The position numbers and the translations under genes are program-made. The notes below the pieces were generated by a model that saw only the letters and a program-made list of their open reading frames with translations, did not search any database and had not been told where the DNA came from. Shown here piece after piece: positions 36,084 to 46,057 of a stretch of 64,000 nucleotides of DNA (its first letter is position 1; each line of letters opens with the position of its first letter). The DNA lies in the NCBI RefSeq assembly GCF_000425625.1, contig NZ_KE384415.1, positions 41,061 through 105,060 of the forward strand, in the 5' to 3' direction. The stretch comes from Stutzerimonas azotifigens DSM 17556 (GTDB taxonomy: Bacteria; Pseudomonadota; Gammaproteobacteria; Pseudomonadales; Pseudomonadaceae).

Positions 36084-37370
36084 ATGCGCTACAGATTCCT
36101 GCTGCTCGCACTGCTGGTCGTCGCCCTGGTCGTGGTGCCGCCGTTCCTCGGGCTGGGTTGGCAGTACACGCTGGTGAATGCCCTGATCGCCGCGCTGTTC
36201 GCCGCCGCCTTCAACCTGCTGATGGGGCAGGGTGGCATGCTCTCCTTCGGGCACGCGGCCTACTACGGCCTGGGCGCCTTCGGCGTGCTGCACGTGATGC
36301 AGCTGATCGAGTACGGCGACTCCCGCTTCCCCACCGTGCTGCTGCCGCTGGTCGGCGGGCTGATCGGGCTGGTCTCCGGGCTGCTGGCCGGGTTCTTCGC
36401 GGCCAGGCGCTCGGGGGTGTACTTCGCCCTGGTCACGCTGGCGCTGGCCCAGCTGCTGTACTCCCTGGCCCCGCACTGGTCCGGCATGTTCGGCGGCGAA
36501 GCGGGCCTGTCGTCGATGCGCATGCCGTCGCTGGGCCTGGATTTCGGCAGCAACCTGCAGGTGTACTACCTGACCCTGGCCTGGACCCTGGTGTGCATCT
36601 CCCTGCTGTACGCCTACACCTTGACGCCCTTCGGGCGCCTGACGCAGGCGCTGCGCGACAACGAGCAGCGGGTGCGTTTCATGGGCTACAACGCCCACGC
36701 GACCAAGGTGCTGGTGTTCGGCATCTCGGCGATGTTCGCCGGCATCGCCGGCGGGCTGACGGCGATCGCCAACGAAACGGCCAACTACCAGATCTTCAAC
36801 AGCCACGTCTCCGCGCAAGTGGTGCTGCATACCTTCATCGGCGGTTCGGCGCTGTTCTTCGGGCCGATCATCGGCGCGGCGGTCATCACGGTGTTCACCT
36901 TCGTGGTGTCCGGGGTGACCCACTCCTGGATGCTCTACCTGGGCGCGCTCTTCGTGCTGGTCATGCTGTTCGCGCCGAACGGCATCGGCGGGGTGATCCA
37001 GGCGCACGTCCAGCGCCGCGACTCGTTGCCCTGGCGGCGCCTGGTGGCGCCCTACGCGGTGGCGACCGGCGCGCTGGTGCTGGTCGCGCTGGGCACGGTG
37101 TTCATCGTGCAGAGCCTGGAGATCGTCTTCTCCGAGCAGTATCGGGCCGCGGTGGCGCGCACCGGCCAGTACGCCGACTACAGCCTGTTCGGGATGAAAT
37201 GGGCCCTGTTCAGCCCGCTGACCTGGCTGACGCCGCTGCTGCCGCTGGTGGCCGGCTTGCTGCTGCTGCGCAGGACCGCGGCACGGATCCGCGAGCTCTG
37301 GGCCGGCGGCGGCGACCCGTCTGCCTGTCCGCCGAAGGTCCCGGGCGCCACGCTGAGGAGCCGAGCATGA
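36084..37370 (+). CDS. livM: Liv-type ABC permease, LivM
   Basis: A 428-residue permease with about ten helices. It carries the family pattern AAFNLLMGQGGMLSFGHAAYY and the coupling loop SAMFAGIAGGLTA. The C-terminal tail of about 90 residues (from RRDSLPWRRL) adds an extra helix pair beyond the usual LivM length. Its stop overlaps the livG start by four bases, so translation is coupled. Confidence 0.9.
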   Translation: MRYRFLLLALLVVALVVVPPFLGLGWQYTLVNALIAALFAAAFNLLMGQGGMLSFGHAAYYGLGAFGVLHVMQLIEYGDSRFPTVLLPLVGGLIGLVSGLLAGFFAARRSGVYFALVTLALAQLLYSLAPHWSGMFGGEAGLSSMRMPSLGLDFGSNLQVYYLTLAWTLVCISLLYAYTLTPFGRLTQALRDNEQRVRFMGYNAHATKVLVFGISAMFAGIAGGLTAIANETANYQIFNSHVSAQVVLHTFIGGSALFFGPIIGAAVITVFTFVVSGVTHSWMLYLGALFVLVMLFAPNGIGGVIQAHVQRRDSLPWRRLVAPYAVATGALVLVALGTVFIVQSLEIVFSEQYRAAVARTGQYADYSLFGMKWALFSPLTWLTPLLPLVAGLLLLRRTAARIRELWAGGGDPSACPPKVPGATLRSRA

Positions 37371-38128
37371 GCACAGCAAGCGACAACGTGCTGGTCGCCC
37401 GCGACCTGCAAAAGAGCTTCGGCGGGCTTTCGATCGTCAAGGGCGTGGACCTTGAAGTGCGCCGCGGCGAGCGGCACGCGATCCTGGGGCCCAACGGCGC
37501 CGGCAAGTCGACCCTGTTCAACCTGTTCTCCGGGGCCTTCCCGCCGAGCGCGGGCAGCATCGAACTCAATGGACGCCCGATCGGCGGGCTGTCCCCGGAG
37601 CAGATCAACCGCGCCGGGCTGGCCCGCTCGTTCCAGATCACCAACGTGTTCGGCAAGCTCTCGGCGCTGGAGAACATCCGCATGGGCGTGCTGGCCCGCC
37701 ACGGCGTGCGCTTCAATCTCTGGCGCCGGGTCAGCGGCATGCAGGCCATCAACGACGAGGCCCGGGCGCTGCTGGAACAGGTGCGGCTGGGGCACCGCGC
37801 CGACACCCCGGCCGCCGACCTGACCTACTCGGAGCAGCGTTCGCTGGAGATCGGCATGACCCTGGCCACCGGCGCCGAGATGATCCTGCTGGACGAACCC
37901 ACCGCCGGCATGTCGCGCGCGGAGGCGGCCTACATCGTCGAGCTGATCCGCCAGGTCACCGTCGGCAAGACGCTGATGATGGTCGAGCACGACATGAGCG
38001 TGGTGTTCGGCCTGTGCGACCGGATCTCGGTGCTGGTGTACGGCAAGATCCTGGCCACCGGAACGCCGGACGAGATTCGCGCCAACCGCGACGTGCAGGA
38101 AGCCTATCTGGGCGAGGAGGTGCACTGA
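37367..38128 (+). CDS. livG: Liv-type ABC ATPase, LivG
   Basis: A 253-residue ATPase: Walker A GPNGAGKST, signature region LTYSEQRSLEIGMTLA (a variant of LSGGQ), Walker B MILLDEPTAGMS and a switch His in MMVEHDMSVVF. It powers the LivHM channel together with LivF. Its stop and the livF start share one base (TGATG). Confidence 0.92.
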   Translation: MSTASDNVLVARDLQKSFGGLSIVKGVDLEVRRGERHAILGPNGAGKSTLFNLFSGAFPPSAGSIELNGRPIGGLSPEQINRAGLARSFQITNVFGKLSALENIRMGVLARHGVRFNLWRRVSGMQAINDEARALLEQVRLGHRADTPAADLTYSEQRSLEIGMTLATGAEMILLDEPTAGMSRAEAAYIVELIRQVTVGKTLMMVEHDMSVVFGLCDRISVLVYGKILATGTPDEIRANRDVQEAYLGEEVH

Positions 38129-38838
38129 TGCTGCTGGAGGTCAAGGCCCTGCACGCCTACTACGACAAGAGCCACATCCTGCACGGCGTGAGCTTCGCGA
38201 TGCCCGAGGCGGCGATCGTCGCCCTGCTGGGGCGCAACGGCTCGGGCCGTTCGACCACGCTCAAGGCGATGATGGGAATCGTCCCGCCGGCCGAGGGCAG
38301 CGTTCGCCTGCAGGAGCGGGAGCTGGCCGGCAAGGCCAGCCATGTCATCGCCCGTTGCGGCCTGGGTTACGTCCCGGAGGAGCGCCTGGTGTTTCCCAAC
38401 CTGAGCGTGGAGGAAAACCTCTACATGGGCATGCAGCCCGGCGCCGCGGGCGCGCCGCAATGGACGCTCGAGGACATGTTCGCCTACTTCCCTCGGCTCG
38501 AGGAACGCCGCAACCAGCGCGCCGGCTACCTGTCCGGAGGCGAGCAGCAGATGCTCACCATCTGCCGCTCGCTGCTGGGCAACCCCCTGGTGCTGCTGGT
38601 GGACGAACCGACCGAGGGCCTGGCGCCGATGATCGTCGACGTGGTCGCCGAGGTAATTCGCGACATCCAGGCCAGGGGCGTCGGGGTGCTGCTGGTCGAA
38701 CAGAAGATGAGCATGGCCATGCGGGTCGCCAGCCGGGTGCTGGTCATGGGGCACGGCGAGATCGTGTTCGACGGGCCGGTGGCGGAAATGCAGGCCCGCG
38801 AGGACATCCGTCGCGACTGGCTGGAGGTTGCCGCCTAG
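38128..38838 (+). CDS. livF: Liv-type ABC ATPase, LivF, with Arg in Walker A
   Basis: A 236-residue ATPase. The signature LSGGEQQML, Walker B VLLVDEPTEGL and the H-loop position (VLLVEQKMS, Gln instead of His) are present. The Walker A reads GRNGSGRSTT, so the invariant lysine is Arg41. The codon is cgt, clear in the sequence. Lys-to-Arg usually weakens hydrolysis, but some LivF-like proteins carry Arg here, so a working asymmetric ATPase pair is possible. It is the last transporter gene, followed by a 71-bp gap. Confidence 0.88.
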   Translation: MLLEVKALHAYYDKSHILHGVSFAMPEAAIVALLGRNGSGRSTTLKAMMGIVPPAEGSVRLQERELAGKASHVIARCGLGYVPEERLVFPNLSVEENLYMGMQPGAAGAPQWTLEDMFAYFPRLEERRNQRAGYLSGGEQQMLTICRSLLGNPLVLLVDEPTEGLAPMIVDVVAEVIRDIQARGVGVLLVEQKMSMAMRVASRVLVMGHGEIVFDGPVAEMQAREDIRRDWLEVAA

Positions 38839-38909
38839 CCGGCGCGGCGATCCGGTGCGGGCTTGCGCGCCACCTTGTAAGACAAGCTGACAGGTACGAG
38901 GACGAGACG

Positions 38910-39689
38910 ATGAGCGCAGAGAGCGAAACCGCGCGGCAAGGCGCGGTGATGGTCACCGGCGGTGGCAACGGCATCGGGCGCGCCATCGCCCTGCGTTTCG
39001 CCCAGGCCGGCGAGCCGGTGCTGATCTTCGATCGCGACGCCGGAGCCGGCGAGCAGGTGGTCGCCGAACTGGCCGGCCGGGGCCTGAGCGCCGTCGCCTG
39101 CGCCGGCTCGGTGCATTCGGAGGCGGACGTCGACGCCGCCTTCGCCCTGGCCGAGACGCGCTACGGCGGGGTGCGCGTGCTGGTGAACAACGCCGGCATC
39201 TCCTGCAACCGGCCGACGGTGGAGCTGGAGCTCGGCGACTGGCAGCGCACGCTGGACGTCAACCTCACCGGCGTCTTCCTCTGCGCCCGCGAGGCGGCGC
39301 GCCGGCTGCAGGCGCAGGGGCGCGAAGGCGTGATCGTCAACATGGCCTCGATGTATGGGGTGGTCGCGGCGCCCAACCGGGTCGGCTACTGCGCCACCAA
39401 GGCCGCGGTGGTGATGATGACCAAGGCGCTGGCGGTGGAATGGGCGGCCGCCGGCATCCGCGTCAACGCCGTCGCGCCGGGCTACGTGCAGACCGCGCTG
39501 ACCCAAGAGCTGATGGACAGCGGCCGGCTGGATGCCGCGGCGATCAGGCGCCGCACCCCGCAGGGGCGCTTCGGCACGCCCGAGGAGGTGGCGGACGTCG
39601 TGCACTTCCTGGCCTCCGAACAGGCCCGCTACGTCACCGGACAGACCCTCGGCATCGACGGTGGCTGGTCCGCCTATGGCTATCTCTAG
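38910..39689 (+). CDS. short-chain dehydrogenase (classical SDR)
   Basis: A 259-residue SDR with a full set of motifs: TGGGNGIG, NNAG (LVNNAGIS), Ser147, Tyr160 and Lys164, and a C-terminal GQTLGIDGGWSAYG. Asp41 after strand 2 (IFDRD) suggests NAD. It resembles polyol or hydroxyacid dehydrogenases. It is between the importer and the E1 gene, 22 bp before the latter, so it likely oxidises an imported alcohol group to the ketone that the downstream complex acts on. Confidence 0.9.
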   Translation: MSAESETARQGAVMVTGGGNGIGRAIALRFAQAGEPVLIFDRDAGAGEQVVAELAGRGLSAVACAGSVHSEADVDAAFALAETRYGGVRVLVNNAGISCNRPTVELELGDWQRTLDVNLTGVFLCAREAARRLQAQGREGVIVNMASMYGVVAAPNRVGYCATKAAVVMMTKALAVEWAAAGIRVNAVAPGYVQTALTQELMDSGRLDAAAIRRRTPQGRFGTPEEVADVVHFLASEQARYVTGQTLGIDGGWSAYGYL

Positions 39690-39711
39690 ATAAAGCGGAG
39701 GAGAAGGCAGC

Positions 39712-41892
39712 ATGCCCCGCACGAACGCATTGAGCGCCGAAACACCCTGGCGAGAGTTGATGACCACCGACGAGGACTGGCAGGCTGCAGACCCGCGTCT
39801 GCTGCGCACCCTGCTGGTGAGCATGCAACTGATCCGCGCCTTCGAGGAAAAGGTGCTGGAGCTGGCCAGCCAGGGCCTGGTCCACGGGCCTGCGCACTCC
39901 AGCATCGGCCAGGAAGGCGGCGCCGTGGGCTCGGTCCTGGCGCTGCGCGGATCGGATCAGGTCAACGGCTCGCACCGCGCGCACCACCAGTTCCTCGCCA
40001 AGTGCCTGCATTACCTGGCGCCCGAGGGGCTGGACCCGGCCCGGCCGGTGAATGCCGAGGTGCAGGAGCTGCTGCAGCGCACGCTCGCCGAGATCCTCGG
40101 CCTGGCCCAGGGATACTGCCGCGGGCGCGGCGGCTCCATGCACCTGCGCTGGGCCGAGGCCGGCGTGCTCGGCACCAACGCCATCGTTGGCGGCGGGGTG
40201 CCGTTCGCCGCCGGGGCCGCCTGGGCGCACCGGCGCGCGGGCACCGGTGATGTCGCCATTACCTATTTCGGAGATGGCGCGATCAACATCGGCTCGGTGC
40301 TGGAAACCATGAACCTGGCCGCGGCCTGGGGGCTGCCGCTGTGCTTCTTCGTTGAGAACAACCGTTATGCGGTGTCCACCCGGGTCGAGGAGGTCACCGC
40401 CGAGACGCGGCTGTCGTCGCGCGGCCAGGCGTTCGCCATTCCCGCCTGGAAGGTCGACGGCATGGACCCGCTCGCCGTGTACCTGGCCATGCAGGAGGCG
40501 CTCGAGGTGATGCGCAACGGCGGCGGGCCGACGCTGATCGAGGCCGAGGTCTACCGCTTCTTCCACCAGAACGGGCCGCTGCCGGGCAGCGCCTTCGGCT
40601 ACCGGAGCAAGGAGGAGGAGCAGGGCTGGCGCGCCCGCGACCCGCTGGAGCTGGTCGGCCAGCGGCTGATCGGCCGCGGCCTGATGGCCCCGGCGGCCCT
40701 GCAGGACCTGCGCGGCGCAGCCCAGGCGGCGATGGAGCGGGCCGCCGCCGAGCTACTGGACGGCTCTGGCGCCAAGCCGGTCATCCGCGCCGAGCAGTGG
40801 CCCTCGCCGGACTTCCGCGATGCCCACGTGCGCGGCGACCTCTCCGAGTTCGAGGGGGTGCGCTTCGTCGAACAGGAGCAGTTCCAGGGCGCGCTCGAGC
40901 CGCGCAAGTTCGTCGACGTGGTGGCCGACGTGATGAACCGGCGCATGGCCGAGGACCCGCGCATCGTCGTCATGGGCGAGGACGTCCATCGGCTCAAGGG
41001 CGGCACCAACGGCGCGACCCGCGGCCTGGCGCAGGCCTTCCCCGACCGCTGCCTGGGCACGCCGATCAGCGAGAACGCCTTCGTCGGGCTGGGCGGCGGG
41101 ATGGCCATGGACGGCCGCTACCGGCCGGTGGTCGAGTTCATGTACCCGGACTTCATGTGGGTCGCGGCCGACCAGGTGTTCAACCAGATCGCCAAGGCGC
41201 GGCACATGTTCGGCGGTGACGGCAGCATGCCCCTGGTACTGCGCACCAAGGTAGCGATGGGCACCGGCTACGGCTCGCAGCACTCGATGGACCCGGTCGG
41301 CATCTTCGCCACCTCGCCCGGCTGGCGGATCGTCGCGCCCAGTACCGCCTACGACTACGTCGGGCTGATGAACAGCGCCCTGCGCTGCGAAGACCCGGTG
41401 CTGGTGCTCGAGCATGTCGACCTCTACAACCTCGGCGACCCGGCGCCGACGGAGGATCTCGACTACTTCATTCCGCTGGGCAAGGCCAGGGTGGTGCGGC
41501 CGGGCAGGGCCGTCACCGTGCTCGCCTACCTGTCGCTGGTGCGGCAGGCGGTCGCCGCCGCCGAACGGCTGGGGGTGGACGCCGAGGTGATCGACCTGCG
41601 CAGCCTCGACCGCGCCGGGCTCGACTGGGCCACCATCGGCGCCAGTATCGAGAAGACAAACAACGTACTGATCGTCGAACAGGGCCCGCTGGGAACCTCC
41701 TATGGCGGCCTGCTGGGCGACGAGATCCAACGCCGTTATTTCGATTACCTCGACCAGCCGGTGCAGCGGGTGTACGGCGGCGAGGCATCGCCGAGCATTT
41801 CCAAGGTCCTCGAGCGTGCCGCCTGCGCCGGCCCGGAAGAAATCGAGGCCGGCCTGCGCCGGGTGATGGCCGAGCAGGGGCGTCCGCTGTAG
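39712..41892 (+). CDS. fused alpha-beta E1 of a 2-oxoacid/acetoin-type dehydrogenase
   Basis: A 726-residue thiamine-diphosphate enzyme. Residues about 30-350 are the alpha subunit: SHRAHHQFLAK, the TPP motif GDGAINIGSVLETMN starting near 187 and ending FFVENNRYAVSTR. From about residue 394 the beta subunit follows (LEPRKFVDVVADVMNRRMAE, MGEDVHRLKGGTNGATRG, PVVEFMYPDF). It cleaves or decarboxylates its substrate and passes the acyl group to the lipoyl E2. Fusion of alpha and beta is less common than two genes. The sequence resembles acetoin and branched-chain E1s; the substrate is unknown. Confidence 0.9.
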   Translation: MPRTNALSAETPWRELMTTDEDWQAADPRLLRTLLVSMQLIRAFEEKVLELASQGLVHGPAHSSIGQEGGAVGSVLALRGSDQVNGSHRAHHQFLAKCLHYLAPEGLDPARPVNAEVQELLQRTLAEILGLAQGYCRGRGGSMHLRWAEAGVLGTNAIVGGGVPFAAGAAWAHRRAGTGDVAITYFGDGAINIGSVLETMNLAAAWGLPLCFFVENNRYAVSTRVEEVTAETRLSSRGQAFAIPAWKVDGMDPLAVYLAMQEALEVMRNGGGPTLIEAEVYRFFHQNGPLPGSAFGYRSKEEEQGWRARDPLELVGQRLIGRGLMAPAALQDLRGAAQAAMERAAAELLDGSGAKPVIRAEQWPSPDFRDAHVRGDLSEFEGVRFVEQEQFQGALEPRKFVDVVADVMNRRMAEDPRIVVMGEDVHRLKGGTNGATRGLAQAFPDRCLGTPISENAFVGLGGGMAMDGRYRPVVEFMYPDFMWVAADQVFNQIAKARHMFGGDGSMPLVLRTKVAMGTGYGSQHSMDPVGIFATSPGWRIVAPSTAYDYVGLMNSALRCEDPVLVLEHVDLYNLGDPAPTEDLDYFIPLGKARVVRPGRAVTVLAYLSLVRQAVAAAERLGVDAEVIDLRSLDRAGLDWATIGASIEKTNNVLIVEQGPLGTSYGGLLGDEIQRRYFDYLDQPVQRVYGGEASPSISKVLERAACAGPEEIEAGLRRVMAEQGRPL

Positions 41893-41934
41893 CCGCGCGC
41901 CCATGAATGAGACTGAACGCTAGGAGATACGTGC

Positions 41935-42411
41935 ATGAAGATGGTCGCCCCCCTGGAAGTCGGCATCTGCTGTGAGAACCTGGAATCGCTCAAGCGCTTT
42001 TACGTCGAGCAACTGGGCTTCGACGAAATCAGCCACTTCGCGATACCGGCGGAGAAGGCCGGCGACACCGGGCTGAGCAGGGGCGGCTACCAGGTCGTGC
42101 GCCTGCAGACGCCCTGGGGCGAGCGGCTCAAGCTGCTGCAGGCGGATGCGCCGGCCGAGCCGCGAGTGGCCAGTCAGTGGATTCTGCAGCGCCTGGGCAA
42201 CAGCTACCTCACCTTCATCGTCGACGACCTGGGCGACATGCTGAGCCGGCTCAAGCGGCTCGGCGTACCCCTGCTCAGCGGCGACGACCGGGTCGAGGTA
42301 CGCCCGGGCACCTGGCTGGTGTTCGCCCGCGACCCGGAGGGCAACGTCATCGAGTTCGTCGAGTACGCGGACATCGCGGCCTATCGGCCAGACCTGAAGG
42401 CAGGGAGCTGA
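41935..42411 (+). CDS. VOC/glyoxalase-fold protein
   Basis: A 158-residue protein with two beta-alpha-beta-beta-beta modules of the vicinal oxygen chelate fold: VGICCENLESLKRFYVEQLG and FIVDDLGDMLSRLKRLGVP. A metal-type Glu lies in NVIEFVEY, but the first-module His is replaced by Gly in EVGIC, so the metal site may be incomplete. It lies between E1 and E2 genes, which is unusual for a dehydrogenase complex. It may convert or open the substrate, or bind an intermediate. ATG follows taggag. Confidence 0.85.
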   Translation: MKMVAPLEVGICCENLESLKRFYVEQLGFDEISHFAIPAEKAGDTGLSRGGYQVVRLQTPWGERLKLLQADAPAEPRVASQWILQRLGNSYLTFIVDDLGDMLSRLKRLGVPLLSGDDRVEVRPGTWLVFARDPEGNVIEFVEYADIAAYRPDLKAGS

Positions 42412-42415
42412 AACC

Positions 42416-43723
42416 ATGGCGAGCGAAATCCTGATGCCGTCGCTGGCGGCGGGCATGGAACAGGCCACGCTGGTGCGCTGGCTGAAGCAGGAAGGCGACC
42501 CGGTCAGCCAGGGCGAAGTGATCGCCGAGATCGAGACCGACAAGGCGGTGATGGAAATGGAGGCCCAGGCCGACGGCAGCCTGGGGCGCATCCTGGTACC
42601 GGCCGGGAGCGAGGAGGTTCGCGTCGGCACGCCGATCGCGATCCTGCTGGGCGCCGGTGAGGACGCCTCGGGGCTGGCGAGCCACAGCGCAGCCGGCCAG
42701 GCAGTCAGGCCCGATGCCACCGAAGCCCCCGCGGTACCGACCCCCGAGCCGGACCCCACGGCGCCCGCTTCGGCGCAACTCAACGAGCCGCTGACGCAGG
42801 CGCCAGCGCCGGCTCCAATGCGGGCCGCGGCGCAGGATGACGAAGGCGAGCGCCTGTTCGCCAGTCCGTTGGCGCGGCGAATGGCCTGGCAACAGGGGGT
42901 CGATCTCGCCGGCATCAACGGCAGCGGGCCGCATGGTCGGATCGTCAAGCTGGACGTCGAGCGGGCGGCCGCCGGTGCCCCGGGGCCGGTTGCCCAGCCC
43001 GCCGATCCAGTCATGGCCCCCGACGCCACGAGCGTCGAGCGCATCGCCCATAGCGGCATGCGCAGGACCATCGCTCGTCGCCTAACCGAAGCCAAGCAGC
43101 AGCTGCCGCATTTCTACCTCACCCTTGACGTGCAGATGGATGCGCTGCTGGCCCTGCGCACCCAGCTCAATGCCAAGGCCGCCCAGGCGACGCCCGCCTA
43201 CAGGCTGTCGGTCAACGACTTCATTGTGTTCGCCGTCGCCAGGGCCCTGCGTCGGGTGCCGGAGGTTAACGCGAGCTGGGGAGAGGAGGCGATCACCCGC
43301 TATCGCGACGTCGACGTCTGCGTCGCCGTGGCCACCGAGGCCGGATTGATCACGCCGGTAATCCGCGAGGCCGACCGCAAGGGGCTGGCCGAGATCGCCG
43401 GCGAAATGCGTGTACTGGCCGAGAAGGCGCGCGCCGGCAGGTTGCAGCCAAAGGAGTACCAGGGCGGCGGCTTCACCATCTCCAACCTGGGCATGTACGG
43501 CATCCGCGAGTTCGCCGCGATCATCAACCCGCCGCAGGCGGCGATTCTCGCCGTGGGCGCGGTGGAGAAGCGGGCGATCGTGCGGGACGACCAGTTGGCC
43601 GTCGGCAGCATGATGACGCTGACCCTCTCCGCCGATCACCGCGTGGTGGACGGCGCCGTGGGCGCGCGCTTCATGGCCGAGCTGAAGAGCCTGCTGGAAG
43701 AGCCATTGAACCTGCTGGCGTAG
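42416..43723 (+). CDS. dihydrolipoamide acyltransferase E2
   Basis: A 435-residue E2. An N-terminal lipoyl domain has Lys43 in IETDKAVME, followed by an Ala/Pro/Glu-rich linker, an E3/E1-binding domain (ASPLARRMAWQQGVDLAGIN, SGPHGRIVK) and the catalytic domain with His408 and Asp412 in HRVVDGAVG. It transfers the acyl group from lipoate to CoA. It starts five bases after the VOC gene and has one lipoyl domain, as in acetoin and branched-chain complexes. The acyl group depends on the unknown substrate. Confidence 0.93.
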   Translation: MASEILMPSLAAGMEQATLVRWLKQEGDPVSQGEVIAEIETDKAVMEMEAQADGSLGRILVPAGSEEVRVGTPIAILLGAGEDASGLASHSAAGQAVRPDATEAPAVPTPEPDPTAPASAQLNEPLTQAPAPAPMRAAAQDDEGERLFASPLARRMAWQQGVDLAGINGSGPHGRIVKLDVERAAAGAPGPVAQPADPVMAPDATSVERIAHSGMRRTIARRLTEAKQQLPHFYLTLDVQMDALLALRTQLNAKAAQATPAYRLSVNDFIVFAVARALRRVPEVNASWGEEAITRYRDVDVCVAVATEAGLITPVIREADRKGLAEIAGEMRVLAEKARAGRLQPKEYQGGGFTISNLGMYGIREFAAIINPPQAAILAVGAVEKRAIVRDDQLAVGSMMTLTLSADHRVVDGAVGARFMAELKSLLEEPLNLLA

Positions 43724-43741
43724 GCGGCGCGGGAACCCGAA

Positions 43742-45136
<1,395 letters not shown>

Positions 45137-45146
45137 CGGTATGTCC

Positions 45147-45222
45147 ATGGTGGGCTGAAGCCCACCCTACTGCGGTGTGTAGGATGGGCCGCGCGGCGTT
45201 CCGCTTCAGCCCACCAGAGCGA
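45147..45222. repeat. dispersed repeat (family D), copy 1
   Basis: Reads ggtgggctgaagcccaccct, then a spacer, then an inverted arm gcgttccgcttcagcccacc. A closely related, reorganised copy is at 49121-49201. It lies in the 3' gap after the E3 gene and may form a hairpin between the arms. Confidence 0.7.
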
Positions 45223-45286
45223 CCACCCGACGACCTTTGAAGCGTTTTGCGGCGATTTCCCGCTTGTGACGGCCGTTCGGCTATGC

Positions 45287-45298
45287 TTAGTTGCCTAA
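45287..45298. promoter_or_regulatory. SlyA-like palindrome before the MarR gene
   Basis: ttagttgcctaa has the TTAG-n4-CTAA form of SlyA/MarR boxes (E. coli SlyA: TTAGCAAGCTAA). It is 29 bp before the marR-type ATG and lies in a wider near-palindrome (tgctta ... taagca). A probable site of autoregulation. Confidence 0.6.
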
Positions 45299-45327
45299 TA
45301 ATAAGCACTACCTGGAATCGTTCTGCC

Positions 45328-45762
45328 ATGCTGCAGTACTCGCAACACTCCTTCGGATTGCAACTCGCCCTCCTGTCCCGCACCTGGCGGGCCGAACTCG
45401 ATCGCCGGCTGGCCGGCCTGGGATTGTCCCAGGCACGCTGGCTGGTGCTTCGCCACCTGTCGCTGATGAAGGAGCCGCCGACCCAGCGCGAGCTGGCGCA
45501 GATCGTCGGTGTCGAAGGCCCGACGCTGGCCCGCCTGCTGGACAGCCTGGAATCCCAGCGGCTGGTGCGGCGGGTGACCGTTCCCGAGGACCGCCGCGCC
45601 AAGCGCGTGACCCTGACCGAGCAGGCGCGGCCACTGATCGAGCAGATCGAATCGATTGCCGCGCAGATGCGTGATGAAATGTTCTCCGGCATCGAAGACG
45701 AGGACGTGCGCCGCTGCGAGGAGGTGCACCTGAAGATCCTCGCCAACCTCACCCGCAGCTGA
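45328..45762 (+). CDS. MarR/SlyA-family transcriptional regulator
   Basis: A 144-residue winged-helix regulator. The reading helix region is TQRELAQIVGVEGPTLARLL and the wing DRRAKRVTLTEQARPLI, with dimer helices at both ends. The opening LQLALLSRTWRAELDRRLAGL resembles SlyA. The ATG at 45328 suits the upstream palindrome; a longer frame to 45247 would put that palindrome inside the gene. It follows the catabolic cluster in the same direction and may regulate it; the gene could equally control only itself and the SelW-like gene 13 bp away. Confidence 0.88.
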   Translation: MLQYSQHSFGLQLALLSRTWRAELDRRLAGLGLSQARWLVLRHLSLMKEPPTQRELAQIVGVEGPTLARLLDSLESQRLVRRVTVPEDRRAKRVTLTEQARPLIEQIESIAAQMRDEMFSGIEDEDVRRCEEVHLKILANLTRS

Positions 45763-45775
45763 CCGGAGACACGCC

Positions 45776-46057
45776 ATGACGCCCGCCAAGCCCGAGATCG
45801 TCATCACCTACTGCACCCAGTGCCAGTGGTTGCTGCGGGCGGCCTGGCTGGCGCAGGAGCTGCTATCGACCTTCTCCGACGAACTCGGCCGGGTCGCGCT
45901 CGAGCCCGGCACCGGCGGGGTGTTCCGCATCACCTGCGACGGCATGCAGGTCTGGGAACGCAAGGCCGACGGCGGTTTTCCCGAGGCCAAGGTGCTCAAG
46001 CAGCGGGTGCGGGACCTGATCGATCCCGGCCGCTCGCTGGGTCACAACGACCGCTGA
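45776..46057 (+). CDS. SelW/SelT-like Rdx family protein
   Basis: A 93-residue thioredoxin-like protein starting PEIVITYCTQCQW; Cys13 and Cys16 form the redox CxxC, with Cys where animal homologues have selenocysteine. The middle carries the family GTGGVFRITCDG region. It is presumed to be a thiol redox protein of unknown partner. It probably shares a transcript with the MarR gene and overlaps the convergent EamA gene by 16 bp at its end. Confidence 0.85.
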   Translation: MTPAKPEIVITYCTQCQWLLRAAWLAQELLSTFSDELGRVALEPGTGGVFRITCDGMQVWERKADGGFPEAKVLKQRVRDLIDPGRSLGHNDR

